DNA of 64,000 nt from Nageia nagi (taxonomy: Eukaryota; Pinophyta). How positions within the stretch are numbered: the first letter of the stretch is position 1; each line of letters opens with the position of its first letter. Positions 11,894-22,900 of the stretch are shown piece after piece. A program made the position numbers and the translations under genes. The DNA lies in assembly GCA_050084985.1 (NCBI GenBank), contig JBITNC010000001.1, positions 4,526,001 through 4,590,000 of the forward strand, in the 5' to 3' direction. The notes beneath the pieces were generated by a model. It did not search any database, was not told the origin of the DNA, and saw only the letters and a program-made list of their open reading frames with translations.

Positions 11894-12058
11894 AACTAGC
11901 TTAGATATCTGAAAGATATATATCTAAAAATACCAAGAGCTATCAATCTTGAGGTGCCTATCTCTTTTTCTTGGAAGAGTGATTTCCAAGATAGATTCCT
12001 CAAAATTGGTACCTATCCATGTTTTTAGATGTATGTATTTAAGATATCTAAGTTAGTT
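11894..12058. mobile_element. Foldback (MITE-like) element, copy 2
   Basis: Diverged copy of the foldback unit at 10570-10733, with terminal repeats at 11894-11911 and 12041-12058. It lies inside a larger direct repeat that continues about 270 bp to the right of the hairpin, so the pair was probably copied as part of a bigger segment. Confidence 0.7.
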
Positions 12059-12586
12059 TTGTATACAAAGAAATTCATAACATCCCTCATTTCCTACTAC
12101 CCCTTATAAATTGGAATAGCTTAAGATTATAATAAAAGTTCAATTTTAAAATATACAAAAATGTTTGATCCTATAAAACTAAGATGACATAATCCATAAA
12201 TAGCTTACCCTCCCTTTCCTTGCAATCTGATGGATTGAACTCAATTCTCAATTTCATACCATTATCATTTTCTTTGTATTAATATTCTCCCCACATATCC
12301 CAAAATTACTCATATCATCATATTCATCAATGATGTTATGTTTACCCAAACACTTTTTAAATACTAGGGTTTGCAAGCAAAATGTAACAGATACATGAAC
12401 ATGATGTAATAGAAGTACAAGCATGAAGTAACATAAACATAAGTGAATTATTTTATAAGTACAATAGGCTATTATTAAATAAAATACATCTTAGTGAAGT
12501 TGTAATCTTATCGAAATGAAATTGAATGACATTTGAAATATGATAAATAAATCAAGATTGTGATATGATCCAAAGCCCCCCAAGGA

Positions 12587-13400
12587 ATGGAAAATATGTT
12601 GATGCAGGAAAAACCATTCATAGAGGAGGTAATCAGGATGGTACCAGAGCCTAAATTCTCTAATGATGAGTTTAGTACATTGATTCTAAAAAGTATAACA
12701 AAGAAGGAAGAGGATGGGCTAAAATCATCCCTTATTGGTCATTTTGTTGGGGTACAACCCCTTCTAGATATGATTCAAACTTGGATGAAAGTAAAATGGA
12801 GTAAAAAAGGGTGGGTATCCCTTGTTGCTCTTCCAAGAGAATTTTTGTTATTCAAATTTCAATTTGATGAAGACTTGCAAAAAGTGATAGAGATGGGTCC
12901 ATGGCTCCTTAGGAAGAAAGGATTAGTCATCAAGAGATGGGAGAAAACTTTCTCCCATAAAAGTGAAAATTTTAACCTCATTCCAACATGGGTCTCACTA
13001 CCCAAACTTCACCCATCTTATTGGCATGCATGTGTAATAGCTAGAATTATGAAAGCAATTAGATCCCTTGTCATAATTGAGCGATCAACAAGATTAAAAA
13101 TTAATTTATAAATGTAAGATTTGTATTTAATCTAGATATTTTCAAACCTATGATGAAGGAGATAAAATTAAAAATAGAATATGGAAGAGAATAGATGCAA
13201 CCAATTGTATATGAAAATTTGCCAATACAATATGGAATTTGTAAGAGTTATGAGCACTATGCAAAGGATTTCCTTAAAAAGAAGAGGAGGGATGAAGATA
13301 GGAGAGAGAAAAAAAAAAGAATGAAAAGGATTCTCAAGATAAATAGGAATAACACAGGTGGAAGTTATTATAGAAATAAAAAATAGGAAAAAATCAAAAG
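12587..13400 (+). pseudogene. LINE ORF1-type protein fragment (DUF4283 plus broken zinc knuckle)
   Basis: The ATG at 12587 opens 174 codons, to 13108. The pattern LIGHFVG (about residue 46), KVKWSKKGWVSLVALPREF, LFKFQFDEDLQKVIEMGPW and KRWEKTF is the DUF4283 fold found in plant LINE ORF1 (gag-like) proteins; IPTWVSLPKLHPSYW near residue 135 is its conserved end. After a stop, the + strand 13195-13386 continues with VYENLPIQYGICKSYEHYAKDF, the shape of the DUF4283-linked CCHC knuckle with only one cysteine left, then a very lysine-rich tail. ORF1 lies inside the insertion that splits an ORF2, so the two come from different LINE copies. Confidence 0.75.
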
Positions 13401-14175
13401 AATACAGCCAAAATGCAGACAAAATGAACAACATTAGAAAAATAGTCAACTTCAAAAGAAGTCCAACTAAAGAAATCAACCACATTAAACCCTTATGCAA
13501 TGCTAGCGATTTTAGAAGGAGTATATAGAGAAGAAATAAATTATAATTTAGATTTTTTAGAAGATGAAACAAAAAATATGGAAGTTGGGAAGGGGAAGAT
13601 AAGAAAGAATAAGGAGGGTGACAAAAAAGGTAAGGAATGTAGATAATCAAGCAACAATAACACAACAACAAGAATGCCAAGATGGAATCCCATCAAGAAA
13701 TATACCTAACTCTAGAAAAATAGGAAATGTTGGATAAATACATGTAGGGAGACCATCCCAAGGAGAGGCTAGAGAGAAACTCACTAAATAGGATATAACA
13801 AAAGGAAAGCAATCAACTTTACATCAGATCAACAAATCTTAGTCCACCTTTGGGTTGAACAAAGGATTTATTAATTAGAATATTCCAACAATAAAGAGGC
13901 ATTTGGGTTGTATCTAAGCTATGATTCATATTCACTTTGAATATAGTTTGGTTATTTTTTATTAATACAATTTGTAAAATAGGTTGCATTGGGGCTACCA
14001 AAAGGTTATAGCTAGGTAGCATTTGAACTTATTTTCTTAATAGGTTTTTGCAAATTATATTAGCTACATTATATCTAGGTATCAATTTCCTATCTTAGAA
14101 AATATTTTGTGATTGATTTTGTGGGGTCTAGATAAAACCCCTCATCACTTTTTTGATAATATAATTTACCTCATT
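13400..14175. other. Purine-rich LINE ORF1 tail and spacer
   Basis: A-rich + strand sequence to about 13700 continues the basic tail of the ORF1 fragment with stops. The 170-codon minus-strand open frame at 13680-13168 is a hydrophobic antisense shadow of this A-rich tract. From 13800 to 14175 nothing is recognised. Confidence 0.4.
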
Positions 14176-14179
14176 ATCA

Positions 14180-15060
14180 AAAACTCCTATCGTCATACTC
14201 TTCATAAAAGAAGGTATTATTCATCCTTTAAGGGATTAAGGATGCTTAACAGTCATGGTCATTCTATGAAACTCTTGACACTCTTCTTATTGCAATGCCT
14301 CTACTTGCTCCACATTGAAATCATTTTCTTCTCTACTAAAATAATGAATAAATTGCTTCATGAACTTGGTGGCTAGATTTGGAAGTGAAATATGTACTCT
14401 TGTTCTAACCATGCTTGCATTAGCGTCATGGTTATAGATCCTGAATGTCTTTATGTATAATTAAATTTTTCCTTTCGAGGTATGATTCCCCTCATCTTTT
14501 ACTATTATCCTTCCTTTATAGAGATTCATGGCCTCCTTTTCCAATTCTATTTTCTACTCCATCTTCCTTCAAAACAAGGAGCTTTCAACGACCAAGTGAG
14601 CTTTATCTTCCTACAATCTTAAAATCATGAATATAGCATCATCCATAATAATGTTGGAAGCATCTCTTTCTACATCAAGCTCTATATGAGCATGCTCTAA
14701 TGTCATCTTTTTTGCAGTGATAATGCTACACATAAATGTAGTACAAACATGAGTCTCTAGCACCTTCGTAAATTCCTTACCTTTGTTATTGATGCATATG
14801 ATGTTATTATTTCTAAGCTTTCTATCATTACAATGAAGTACAATCTTTTCAACCATAGATCCTTCCTTCCTCATCTAATAACCAAGGTAGTCATGAAAGT
14901 CTCCACAATTTTCAAAATGATGAAGTTGTCCATTAATCCAACTTATATTATGTATGTTAGCTAAATATTTTTTATTATCATCTATTTATTTTTAAATATT
15001 TACGATCAGATAGAGAAATTGGCTCTTCTGACCCTTATTTTCCACTATAGAACACCTCTC
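14180..15060 (-). repeat. Direct repeat B, copy 2, with coding-like minus strand
   Basis: Diverged copy of 10985-11880. The minus strand 14874-14611 is open for 87 codons and includes KEFTKVLETHVCTTFMCSI and DDAIFMILRL, matching copy 1 in frame. Low similarity to anything I know; possibly part of a mobile element protein or a captured host gene. The + strand open stretches here (14113-14376 and 14445-14630) are shadows. Confidence 0.6.
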
Positions 15061-15064
15061 GATG

Positions 15065-16130
15065 TAATTGAATATACTTCAAATATTTTGCAATCTATTT
15101 GGTTTAACAATTAATGTAGATAAAACCAAAATTATTATCAATAAATCTAAAAATATGGTTCACCCCTCAATTCCCTTTAATAATCAACCCCTTAAAGATA
15201 GTTCACACTTACAAATACTTGGGTAGCAACATAAATCATGAACTAAATTGAAATTTAAATGTTGAAAACATAACCTCTAGTAGAAAAAAAACTTTTATGT
15301 TTTGAAAAATTAGTATAAAAATGCATGAATTTGGAATTATGATAAAAGGAAAACTCTTTTCTCCTACCTTGTAACTCTAATAATACTTTATGTTGTGAAA
15401 TTTGAGGTAGCAACATTTCTTGAAAATCATAGAATAAAATTGGAAAAATTAAAAAATAATTTATCCTTTATAAATTAAAAATTAAAAATAATAGATCTTA
15501 TCCTATCCTTCTCATGGAAGCTCTCTTACTCCCTGTACTTTAAAATGATATATTTTATACAATTATAAACTAATAAATTTAAATCAACTTAGATTGCCTA
15601 TATTTGTACAAAAAACTTATCTAACTCAATGTATAAAAAGAGGTTGGCTAAAAGGCTTCAATAAGTGGATTGAGTTTTAGGGCCTACATAATAACATAAT
15701 CCTTATAATAGAAACAAATTAGAAGTTGAAATTGAAAATAAAGTAATTCAAATTTTTTGGAGTGATAGTAACATCAAATATAAAATAAATTTAGCTTACT
15801 ATAAAAATATCATTAATAAAAAATTTGAACATTCACCCTATCCACATAAGTTTATTAGTATAAAAAAGAATCTTATGATCACTAAATTCATAACTATTTC
15901 ATGCCAAATATATACTGAAATTAGTAGATGGACAATATGTAAAACACCTTGGGATCAAATAATTTATAGGTTTTGTAACCTAAATACCATAGAAGATGAG
16001 ACTCATTTTCTCTTTTTTGCCCACTCTACAAAGATATTAGACAAAACTACAAAGGTATTTGTAATTAAATTCAAATACTTAATTGATATTTACCCATTTC
16101 TAAACAAATTGATAGGTCCTACAAACTAAT
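15065..16130 (+). pseudogene. LINE ORF2 remnant: reverse transcriptase C-terminal half and zinc-binding end
   Basis: The + strand resumes the interrupted LINE with LQIFCNLFGLTINVDKTK (about 15078-15130), which follows on from DDLVK at 10566. Further on it reads DKRKTLFSYLVTLIILYVV (15345-15400), ENHRIKLEKLKNN, then from 15875 ISCQIYTEISRW, RFCNLNTIEDETHFLFF. The last block corresponds to the C-terminal zf-RVT-like segment (RxCxxCxxxxxEDExHFLxxC). Cysteines are partly lost. The two halves belong to one element separated by a 4.5 kb insertion. Confidence 0.8.
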
Positions 16131-19100
16131 GGGTTTAAAAAGTCATAAAAAGATTTATCTATCTATATACAAAGATTAAATAAATATATAAGATTTAAAA
16201 GAAAAAGATTACAAAATAATATACTAAAATAAATATGAAAGGTTTGAAGGAGAAAATTACAAATGAATATACTTTAAGGTTGAAATAAATGGTTAATAAC
16301 AAAAAAAACTAAAATAACCAAAATATATAATGTATAATATCTCAACTTTGAAGAAGAGCTTAATGAAATTATTTGCAAAGTCTATGATACCTTTAATGCA
16401 TAAAAAGAAGATTTGGAAAGGGAAAATAGAAATAAAGAAGTACCCATGGTAGGTGGAATTTGTTGTAGCCAACCTCAAGTTCAACCTCATGGAACTTACA
16501 CTTTTCAAGGAGGCCTTATGTATCCAAGAAGTAAAGTAACTAAGATATTTTAAAAATAATTTCTATGGTCCATGCTTGTAAATAGACAAGACTTAGTTAT
16601 AAATAAAGAAACAAATAAAATGGATGGTATGAAGAAAATGATATTATGGGCCATGCTTATAAAGAGGAAAAGCTTGGATATGGGTGAAAAGCTTAAGAAC
16701 ATAGATAACATCAAGATTGAGAAGTCAATGGAAGCACTAAAAGTTAATAGCTATTAAAGATGCCCCTAAGGCATCATCCATATCTAATAATAAGATCTTG
16801 GATGGATATTAAGAGTACAAATGAAAGTTCTAATATTTTAAGTTCACCTCTACTTTTAGTTAGTTCTAATTAGTTACTTTGATGGGGGTTGGTTATAAGT
16901 TCCCTTCATTTGGCCAACATATATACATAGTTAACATGTATAAATAGTTAATTTGATCATCGATATTGATGGTAATATCATATATTTCAAGTGGGATATA
17001 ATAAAATTACAATATCTTATTAATATAGAGGCTTTATTCAAATAATTTAGAACAAAATTATAATCATTATCAATTTTTTACTATTGTTAAAGAAGTAATA
17101 TTTTTTTGATAGGTAAACTTATATTATTGGGATTTTTTCAATGAAACCCTAAAAACCTATTTACAATTCCAAAAAATATTAATAAAAGTATATTGCAAAA
17201 AGGGGAGATATACATATTCTATCACTATTTGATTTCTATATTTTTAGATGAAAAGAAGCAATAATGTAGCATAATTTAGTAATTATGTTTGAAAATCTTC
17301 CTACATATTCTATCATTCCTATTGGCTTCTTAAATAATTTCCTTCTTGAGGATTGGATTTTGAGATTATCTAATCACCATTGACTTCTTCCTTTGATGTA
17401 TGTCACATGGTTGGTCAAGGATATCATGTATGGTATTTTATATAAGTTCCTCTAGTTGGGCTAAGGAAAACTTGGCATGAACTAAAGTTTCCCCTACTTC
17501 ATCCTCTTCCATATAGACTACATTGATCTTATGTTTTCCTTTGACAAATTCATCTACCTATTATATATGAAAATTCTTAGGAGCCAACCTAGTTCTCTTG
17601 ACTAAAGAACTCCCTATCTTGGTAGCATATTCATTCACTTTGAAGTCTACTAGAACATATGTTGTTGCCTTTTTTGCTTGAGTAGGGGTCTTCTAAATGT
17701 TAGTATTCTTCCCTTTTAGATTTTATGCCCTATTTTTGAAAAGTTGGTAAAGGGGTATGTTATCATATGAGTTTAGTATTGAGGTTTTCATTTTGGGCTA
17801 GCTAAGGTCCATGTTATGGGGTTTGTGGGGTGCATGTGAAGCATTGTGTATTGATAGAAAAAATATATAAGGCCTTTATGCAAGGGGTCTTTTTATTCTC
17901 TTTGTGAGCCTTAAGAAATGATCTTTTAAGAGAATGCAAAAGGAAATATAAAAAATTTAATATTTTATTCCTATGAAAAATGGTTCAAACAGAGAAAAAT
18001 AATAACCTAGAACCACCTTATGATGACCTTCAAGGATGACATACATCATTAACACTATAACCAAATCACTCCAAAGTTGTGGAAGGCTATTTCGCTCATA
18101 TCTTGCTTGTAACAAATGATATTTTATCCTTTTCTTACAAAGTTTTTAATATCATGCTTTCCTTGTTTTTAATTTCACTCTTGATTTGTCTCCTAATTGG
18201 CTTTAGACTTGTTGAAATCACCATGTAACTTGAGGAGGAACTAAAATGGAAGCCCACAAATGTAACATTCCCATTATCCTAGGTTTGGAGGACATCTTGG
18301 GATATCATATGTTCATCAAAATCATAAAAACCTTTGATGAAGGACCCAAGCACTCCATCACAAAAGGTGTTTCCATATATATTTATCCCAAGTTTTGTAT
18401 GAACTAAACTAAATAATTAACCTTGATATTTAATCAATGTTAAGTTTATGGACATATACAAAGCAAGTTTGTTGATTTAAAACAAAAAAAGTAAATAGGA
18501 ATATTATATACTAACATCTAAATGTTTGATTTTAAAGAAAAAGAAAAAAAATATTACTAATAGATCCATATAAAATTTGAAATAAAATAATTACAATATC
18601 TATGTTAATTAATAAAATTTAATTCTAAATTTCAACTTATAAATCTATGCAAATAATTTTATTCGATCATTTAAATTATCAATTTTTAATTTTATAATCA
18701 TAATTTTATATGAATGCCAATATAAAATTAATTATATTTTTTATTTAAAACATAATAATCATTTACTAATTTAATACTATTGAATGCAAATTAATATAAA
18801 TATTACTTTAGTTCAATATGCACAAGTGTTTCAATTCTAGTTTATGTAAGTCTAAAATGATCAAACTGCAAATTTGTAATTTGCCATTATTTATTCGATC
18901 TATGAGGAGTTGTTTAGGGGATTCATCTTCTCGATTTCAATAAAAGTTTGATTTTTTGTTGTTCGATGCTGAAATGACGGAAAGTGAATCGCATTATATG
19001 TTAAAAGATATTTATAAATAATATTATTTACTTTGTTATTGTTGAAAATGTCACATAAAATATTATAATGATACATTGAATCTAGACATCGTTAGATTCT

Positions 19101-19390
19101 TTGACATGCAAATAACATAATCTAATTAAATGATAAAAATATCTACAAATGATGTTTATTTTGTATTTATCAACAATGTTATGTAAAAAAAACATAGATA
19201 TAGATTATGTTGAATAGTTTGATATATAAAGAGTTTAAGGCTAGTTTATATAAATAATATGGTTCATATAACCAAACTAAACAAACTTATTAAATTATAA
19301 TTCTTTACAAAATTTTATATTGTAAACATAAATAAATTCAAATAATAACAATAAATAAAATATAATTTTCTAAAAATGTGCAGAACCCCA
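16131..19390. other. Intergenic AT-rich DNA with one coding-like minus-strand patch
   Basis: No domain was recognised in this 3.2 kb. The minus strand at about 17660-17380 reads TYVLVDFKVNEYATKIGSS, LVKRTRLAPKNFH, VVYMEEDEVGETLVHAKFSL with few stops, so a decayed coding sequence is likely there, but I do not recognise it. The + strand 16572-16757 open stretch (lysine/methionine-rich) has no visible domain. Confidence 0.35.
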
Positions 19391-19611
19391 TAAGCGGTGG
19401 GAACACATACCAAGAAGAAATTAAAAAATGTAAGAAGCCTCCACTGAAAGCATGAGAATCATTTTAATTTATTTCGAAAATTGGCGTTACTTCATGAAAC
19501 TAACTCCAACTATAATACTTTATATGTTACGCGGGGCACTGGGGATGCCTGAACCTAACAAATATTATATTTTGTCTTTTTATCGAAATCTTTTCGCAGG
19601 CTCCCCACGAG

Positions 19612-19620
19612 ACACGTGGC
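19612..19620 (+). promoter_or_regulatory. ABRE/G-box upstream of P5CS
   Basis: ACACGTGGC, the canonical abscisic-acid response element bound by bZIP factors of the ABF/AREB type, lies about 205 bp upstream of the TATA-like box and 373 bp upstream of the ATG. P5CS genes are classic ABA-, drought- and salt-induced genes, so the site fits the gene. Function is inferred. Confidence 0.65.
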
Positions 19621-19824
19621 ATCATATTCCGTAATTTTAGCCCTCCTTGGCGATACAAATAATTAGGATACGTTTATCCTAAGTTTAATTAAAAATACAA
19701 GAGGAAGCCTAGATGTTAATCCCAGGTTTCTTAGAAAATCTGAGCTTTAATTGATATAAATTTAGAATCCTAATTGGAGATCCGCTACAGGACAGACTAG
19801 CACCACACATCCTGTAGCTCTGCC

Positions 19825-19831
19825 ATAAATA
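19825..19831 (+). promoter_or_regulatory. TATA-like box of P5CS
   Basis: ATAAATA in the context gccATAAATAgg lies 162 bp upstream of the start codon. A start site near 19855-19860 (acattcacag) would give a 5' leader of about 135 bases, which contains no other ATG before 19993 in the P5CS context. Inferred from position and sequence only. Confidence 0.55.
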
Positions 19832-19992
19832 GGTCATGCCCTTGGCATCCACATTCACAGCTTCATTGCCTTGGATTTGAAGCTCTCACAATCGGATTCT
19901 GATGCTGTGGCTTCTGTGACTTGAATTCCGACACAAATTTTGGGTCTTAAACCCTAGCATTCATTAGCGAAGTTGTTTTTGTCTGTGCAGCC

Positions 19993-22900
19993 ATGGATAT
20001 TACGCGATCTTTCACCAAGGACGTCAGGCGTGTTGTATTGAAGGTATTGCTTTCGTTTGGAATTGATTTTCCTTCATTTTTTGTGAATGTTGAGATGCTG
20101 ATGTTTTGATTTAGTGGGATTCTTCATGCAGTGTTTGTGTTTTTGTAGGCTTATGTCAATGTTGAAAGACTTCATTTGCTTTAATTGTGAAAAGCTGTGA
20201 GGCTTTTGCTGAAGCTTAATTGTTTTTAGCACTTGGAAATCTGATATCTGTACCGGTTTTCGTTGCTTGGTTTACTCTTTTTCCAGCGCGTATGAACTTG
20301 TTTTCGGTGAATTTATTCTCTTTTCAGTTTAAAAAAAAAACGCCAATTTATCAGGAGTTTATTGTAGGATGATTTTCCAAAATTTGCATGGAGTTGCATA
20401 GATTTTGTCGTTATATTGAAAACTTTTCAGGTAAGGTTTAGAGGTTCATTTGAGTTTTTAGTTAATATTGTGACTTTTTAAAAAGTTTTGTTTTGTTTCT
20501 TGAGGCCAATTTTCAACACATCAAGCGGATTTGCGAATCTTTTAAAATTTTTTTTACTCCTCTTTATTGATGCCTACTTTTCAACTCTTCAAAGCCTATT
20601 TTCATCATTTCATTGGCTTAAATTTGTTTTGTTTTCAGAAGATGCATGTAAGCTGTTTTAGCTCTATTTATTATTTTATTTCTAAACTAGGTTCAGGTTA
20701 TTTGCAATTTGTTGTTTATTGAAGATAAAAAGACAAGTTTTTGCAAATTTGAAAGCAGTTCTGCATATTAAAACATAATTTCTGAAATATTCTTCTTTCA
20801 CTATTTTGAAGGGCCTAAACTTAACATCAGTCCAAGCTCTACTAAAATTCTCAATTCTTCATAATAACTAGTAGCAAATTAATTTAATATTTTTTATATA
20901 ACGGAAATTAGGTGGGAAACCAGGGTTTCAGATGATCTGCAAGTAATTCAGTGTCTGCAAATTATTTCGTGAATCTTATTTATTAATCTTTTTATTCTTT
21001 TTTCATATTATTATGCTGGTTAAAACACGACGCCGCTAGCTAGCACTCTAGCTAGCCACAACGCATTTGATTTTTGGCTCCCAAATTTTTGGGTTGTTGA
21101 GGACCCACTATGGTCCAAGGATAGTGCGCGAGAAACAGTGTGGACCCTCTCCGAAAGGAGAGGGTAATATGTGAACAGTTGGAGCTATCAGATTGAGTTG
21201 ATGTGTATATGTGAACCGTTGGTTTTGGAGCTATCAGATTAAGTTGACGGGATCTAAAGCGTCATATTTCGTGTTACCTCTGCCGAAAATCGACACCGCA
21301 TCGAAAGTATATTTTTTCGTCTTGTGGTGAAATTGATGTTGAGCCACATGCCATTTTTCTAGGGCTTGTCTACTCTTAAAGTCTACCTTATTACCTCTTC
21401 CTTTTCGAGTTTCCGTTGTAAGACTCTCCGAAGGTGTTTAATAGTTTATAAAACGCAATACAGACGCATAAGTATATAAACTCCAAAATGCTCACACATG
21501 AATGTACACAATGTGCAAGTATATTCTTTATACATATAAAAAATAGGAGAAAGGTGTGTAAATTAGTATATAAAAATATATATATATTTAATAAAAAATT
21601 GTATTAATTATTGTATATAAGAAAACATATATAAGATAAAATATATTTACATCTATCTGTTATTAATTTGTGTGATGTAAGAGTTTAAAATAACTCGTAG
21701 GAGGGGGATATATACATAGAGATACGATGGTAGAGTATCGGTTCATCATATAAACTTTCATAAGAAACAGAAGTCGCATGATGCATTCATCGAGACAAAA
21801 CAGTTCCAGGAGGGAGATTGGGAACTGGCGAATCTCAGCCTAGATGTCTAGGCTCCTGTGAGATTGTAGAGAGAAATGATAATTGATCGGCGTGGATATT
21901 GACAACAAATGCTTGGAATAAGCAATTTCTAGTCAATAGCCATGGTTAGGGTTGTACGAGAAGCCTTTCAATCACCAACACTTTTATGCAGCAGCGTCAG
22001 AAGAAGATCCATTTGGTGGCCCTCCCATGGGCTCAAAGGACTTGACACCCATCAAACTTTATGCAAAAAGATTTTGATTACGTTTTAGTTCTGCGACACT
22101 TGCAGCTGTGCTGTTGATTGGCCGTTTAACACCTTTTGCTCATGATATAAAACCTCACCTTCAAGGACTTCAGCAAGGTATCCCACGAGCTTGTTACTAG
22201 ACTAGTTACGGAGTTGAAGCATCTATGATTCAACAAGAAACAAATTTATAACATTTTATGCATGGGCGTACATCCTTAACCAAAAGTCCCAACTAGATGA
22301 GGAACCAAGAATAAGAATAGTATTCTTGGTAGAGAGCTACAACATCAATTTTAATGATGCTGGAAACTAATTAAGGAAGTCCACATTCCCTTAAGGGAAC
22401 TAACATCAAAATTATCTCCAGAAAATGGCCTCGTTTCATTATAAGGATAAGGCAACTGCACGGAAAAGTATGGGTTGTATATCAATTCATCCTTGGTGTA
22501 AATAATGGTCAAGTAGTGTCTATGAACTGCAAAAGAATCCATTTATAACTGGGAATATTTCACACATAACAAGAAAAAACAGAGATCTGCAAGTATCTGG
22601 GAAGAAATTGCTCGAAAAGGTTGAAAGCCTCAAAAGTAATCAAAATCTTCCTGCATAAGTTTGATGGATATCAATACCAAGGTCCCTTGAGGTCCATGTG
22701 AGAGATCTTAACTGTTTTTTATATTGTTTAAAACCATTGATTGGTTTAGACTTTGAACTTAGAAACTCCTTATGATGAACCCATACTCTACTATCGTATC
22801 TTTGTATATACGCCCCTACTGCTAATTATTTCAAACTCTTGTTTGTTTTACTATCATATCTTACACAAATTAATGACATATATGCATGTAAATATATATA

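Larger units (their letters stand above)
10572..15064. mobile_element. Composite 4.5 kb insertion splitting the LINE
   Basis: The LINE reading frame stops at about 10566 and resumes at about 15066. The bases taa occur at both junctions (10569-10571 and 15065-15067), compatible with a 3-bp target duplication, but no terminal inverted repeat joins the two ends, so one clean transposon is not demonstrated. Inside are segment A (10570-11009), B (about 10985-11880), A' (11894-12330), a LINE ORF1 fragment and B' (about 14180-15060). Confidence 0.5.

Noticed and set aside
13168-13680. 170-codon hydrophobic minus-strand frame as a membrane protein
   Set aside because: It is the antisense of an A-rich, lysine-coding tail of a LINE ORF1 fragment; poly-A/G on one strand forces Phe/Leu/Ser on the other.
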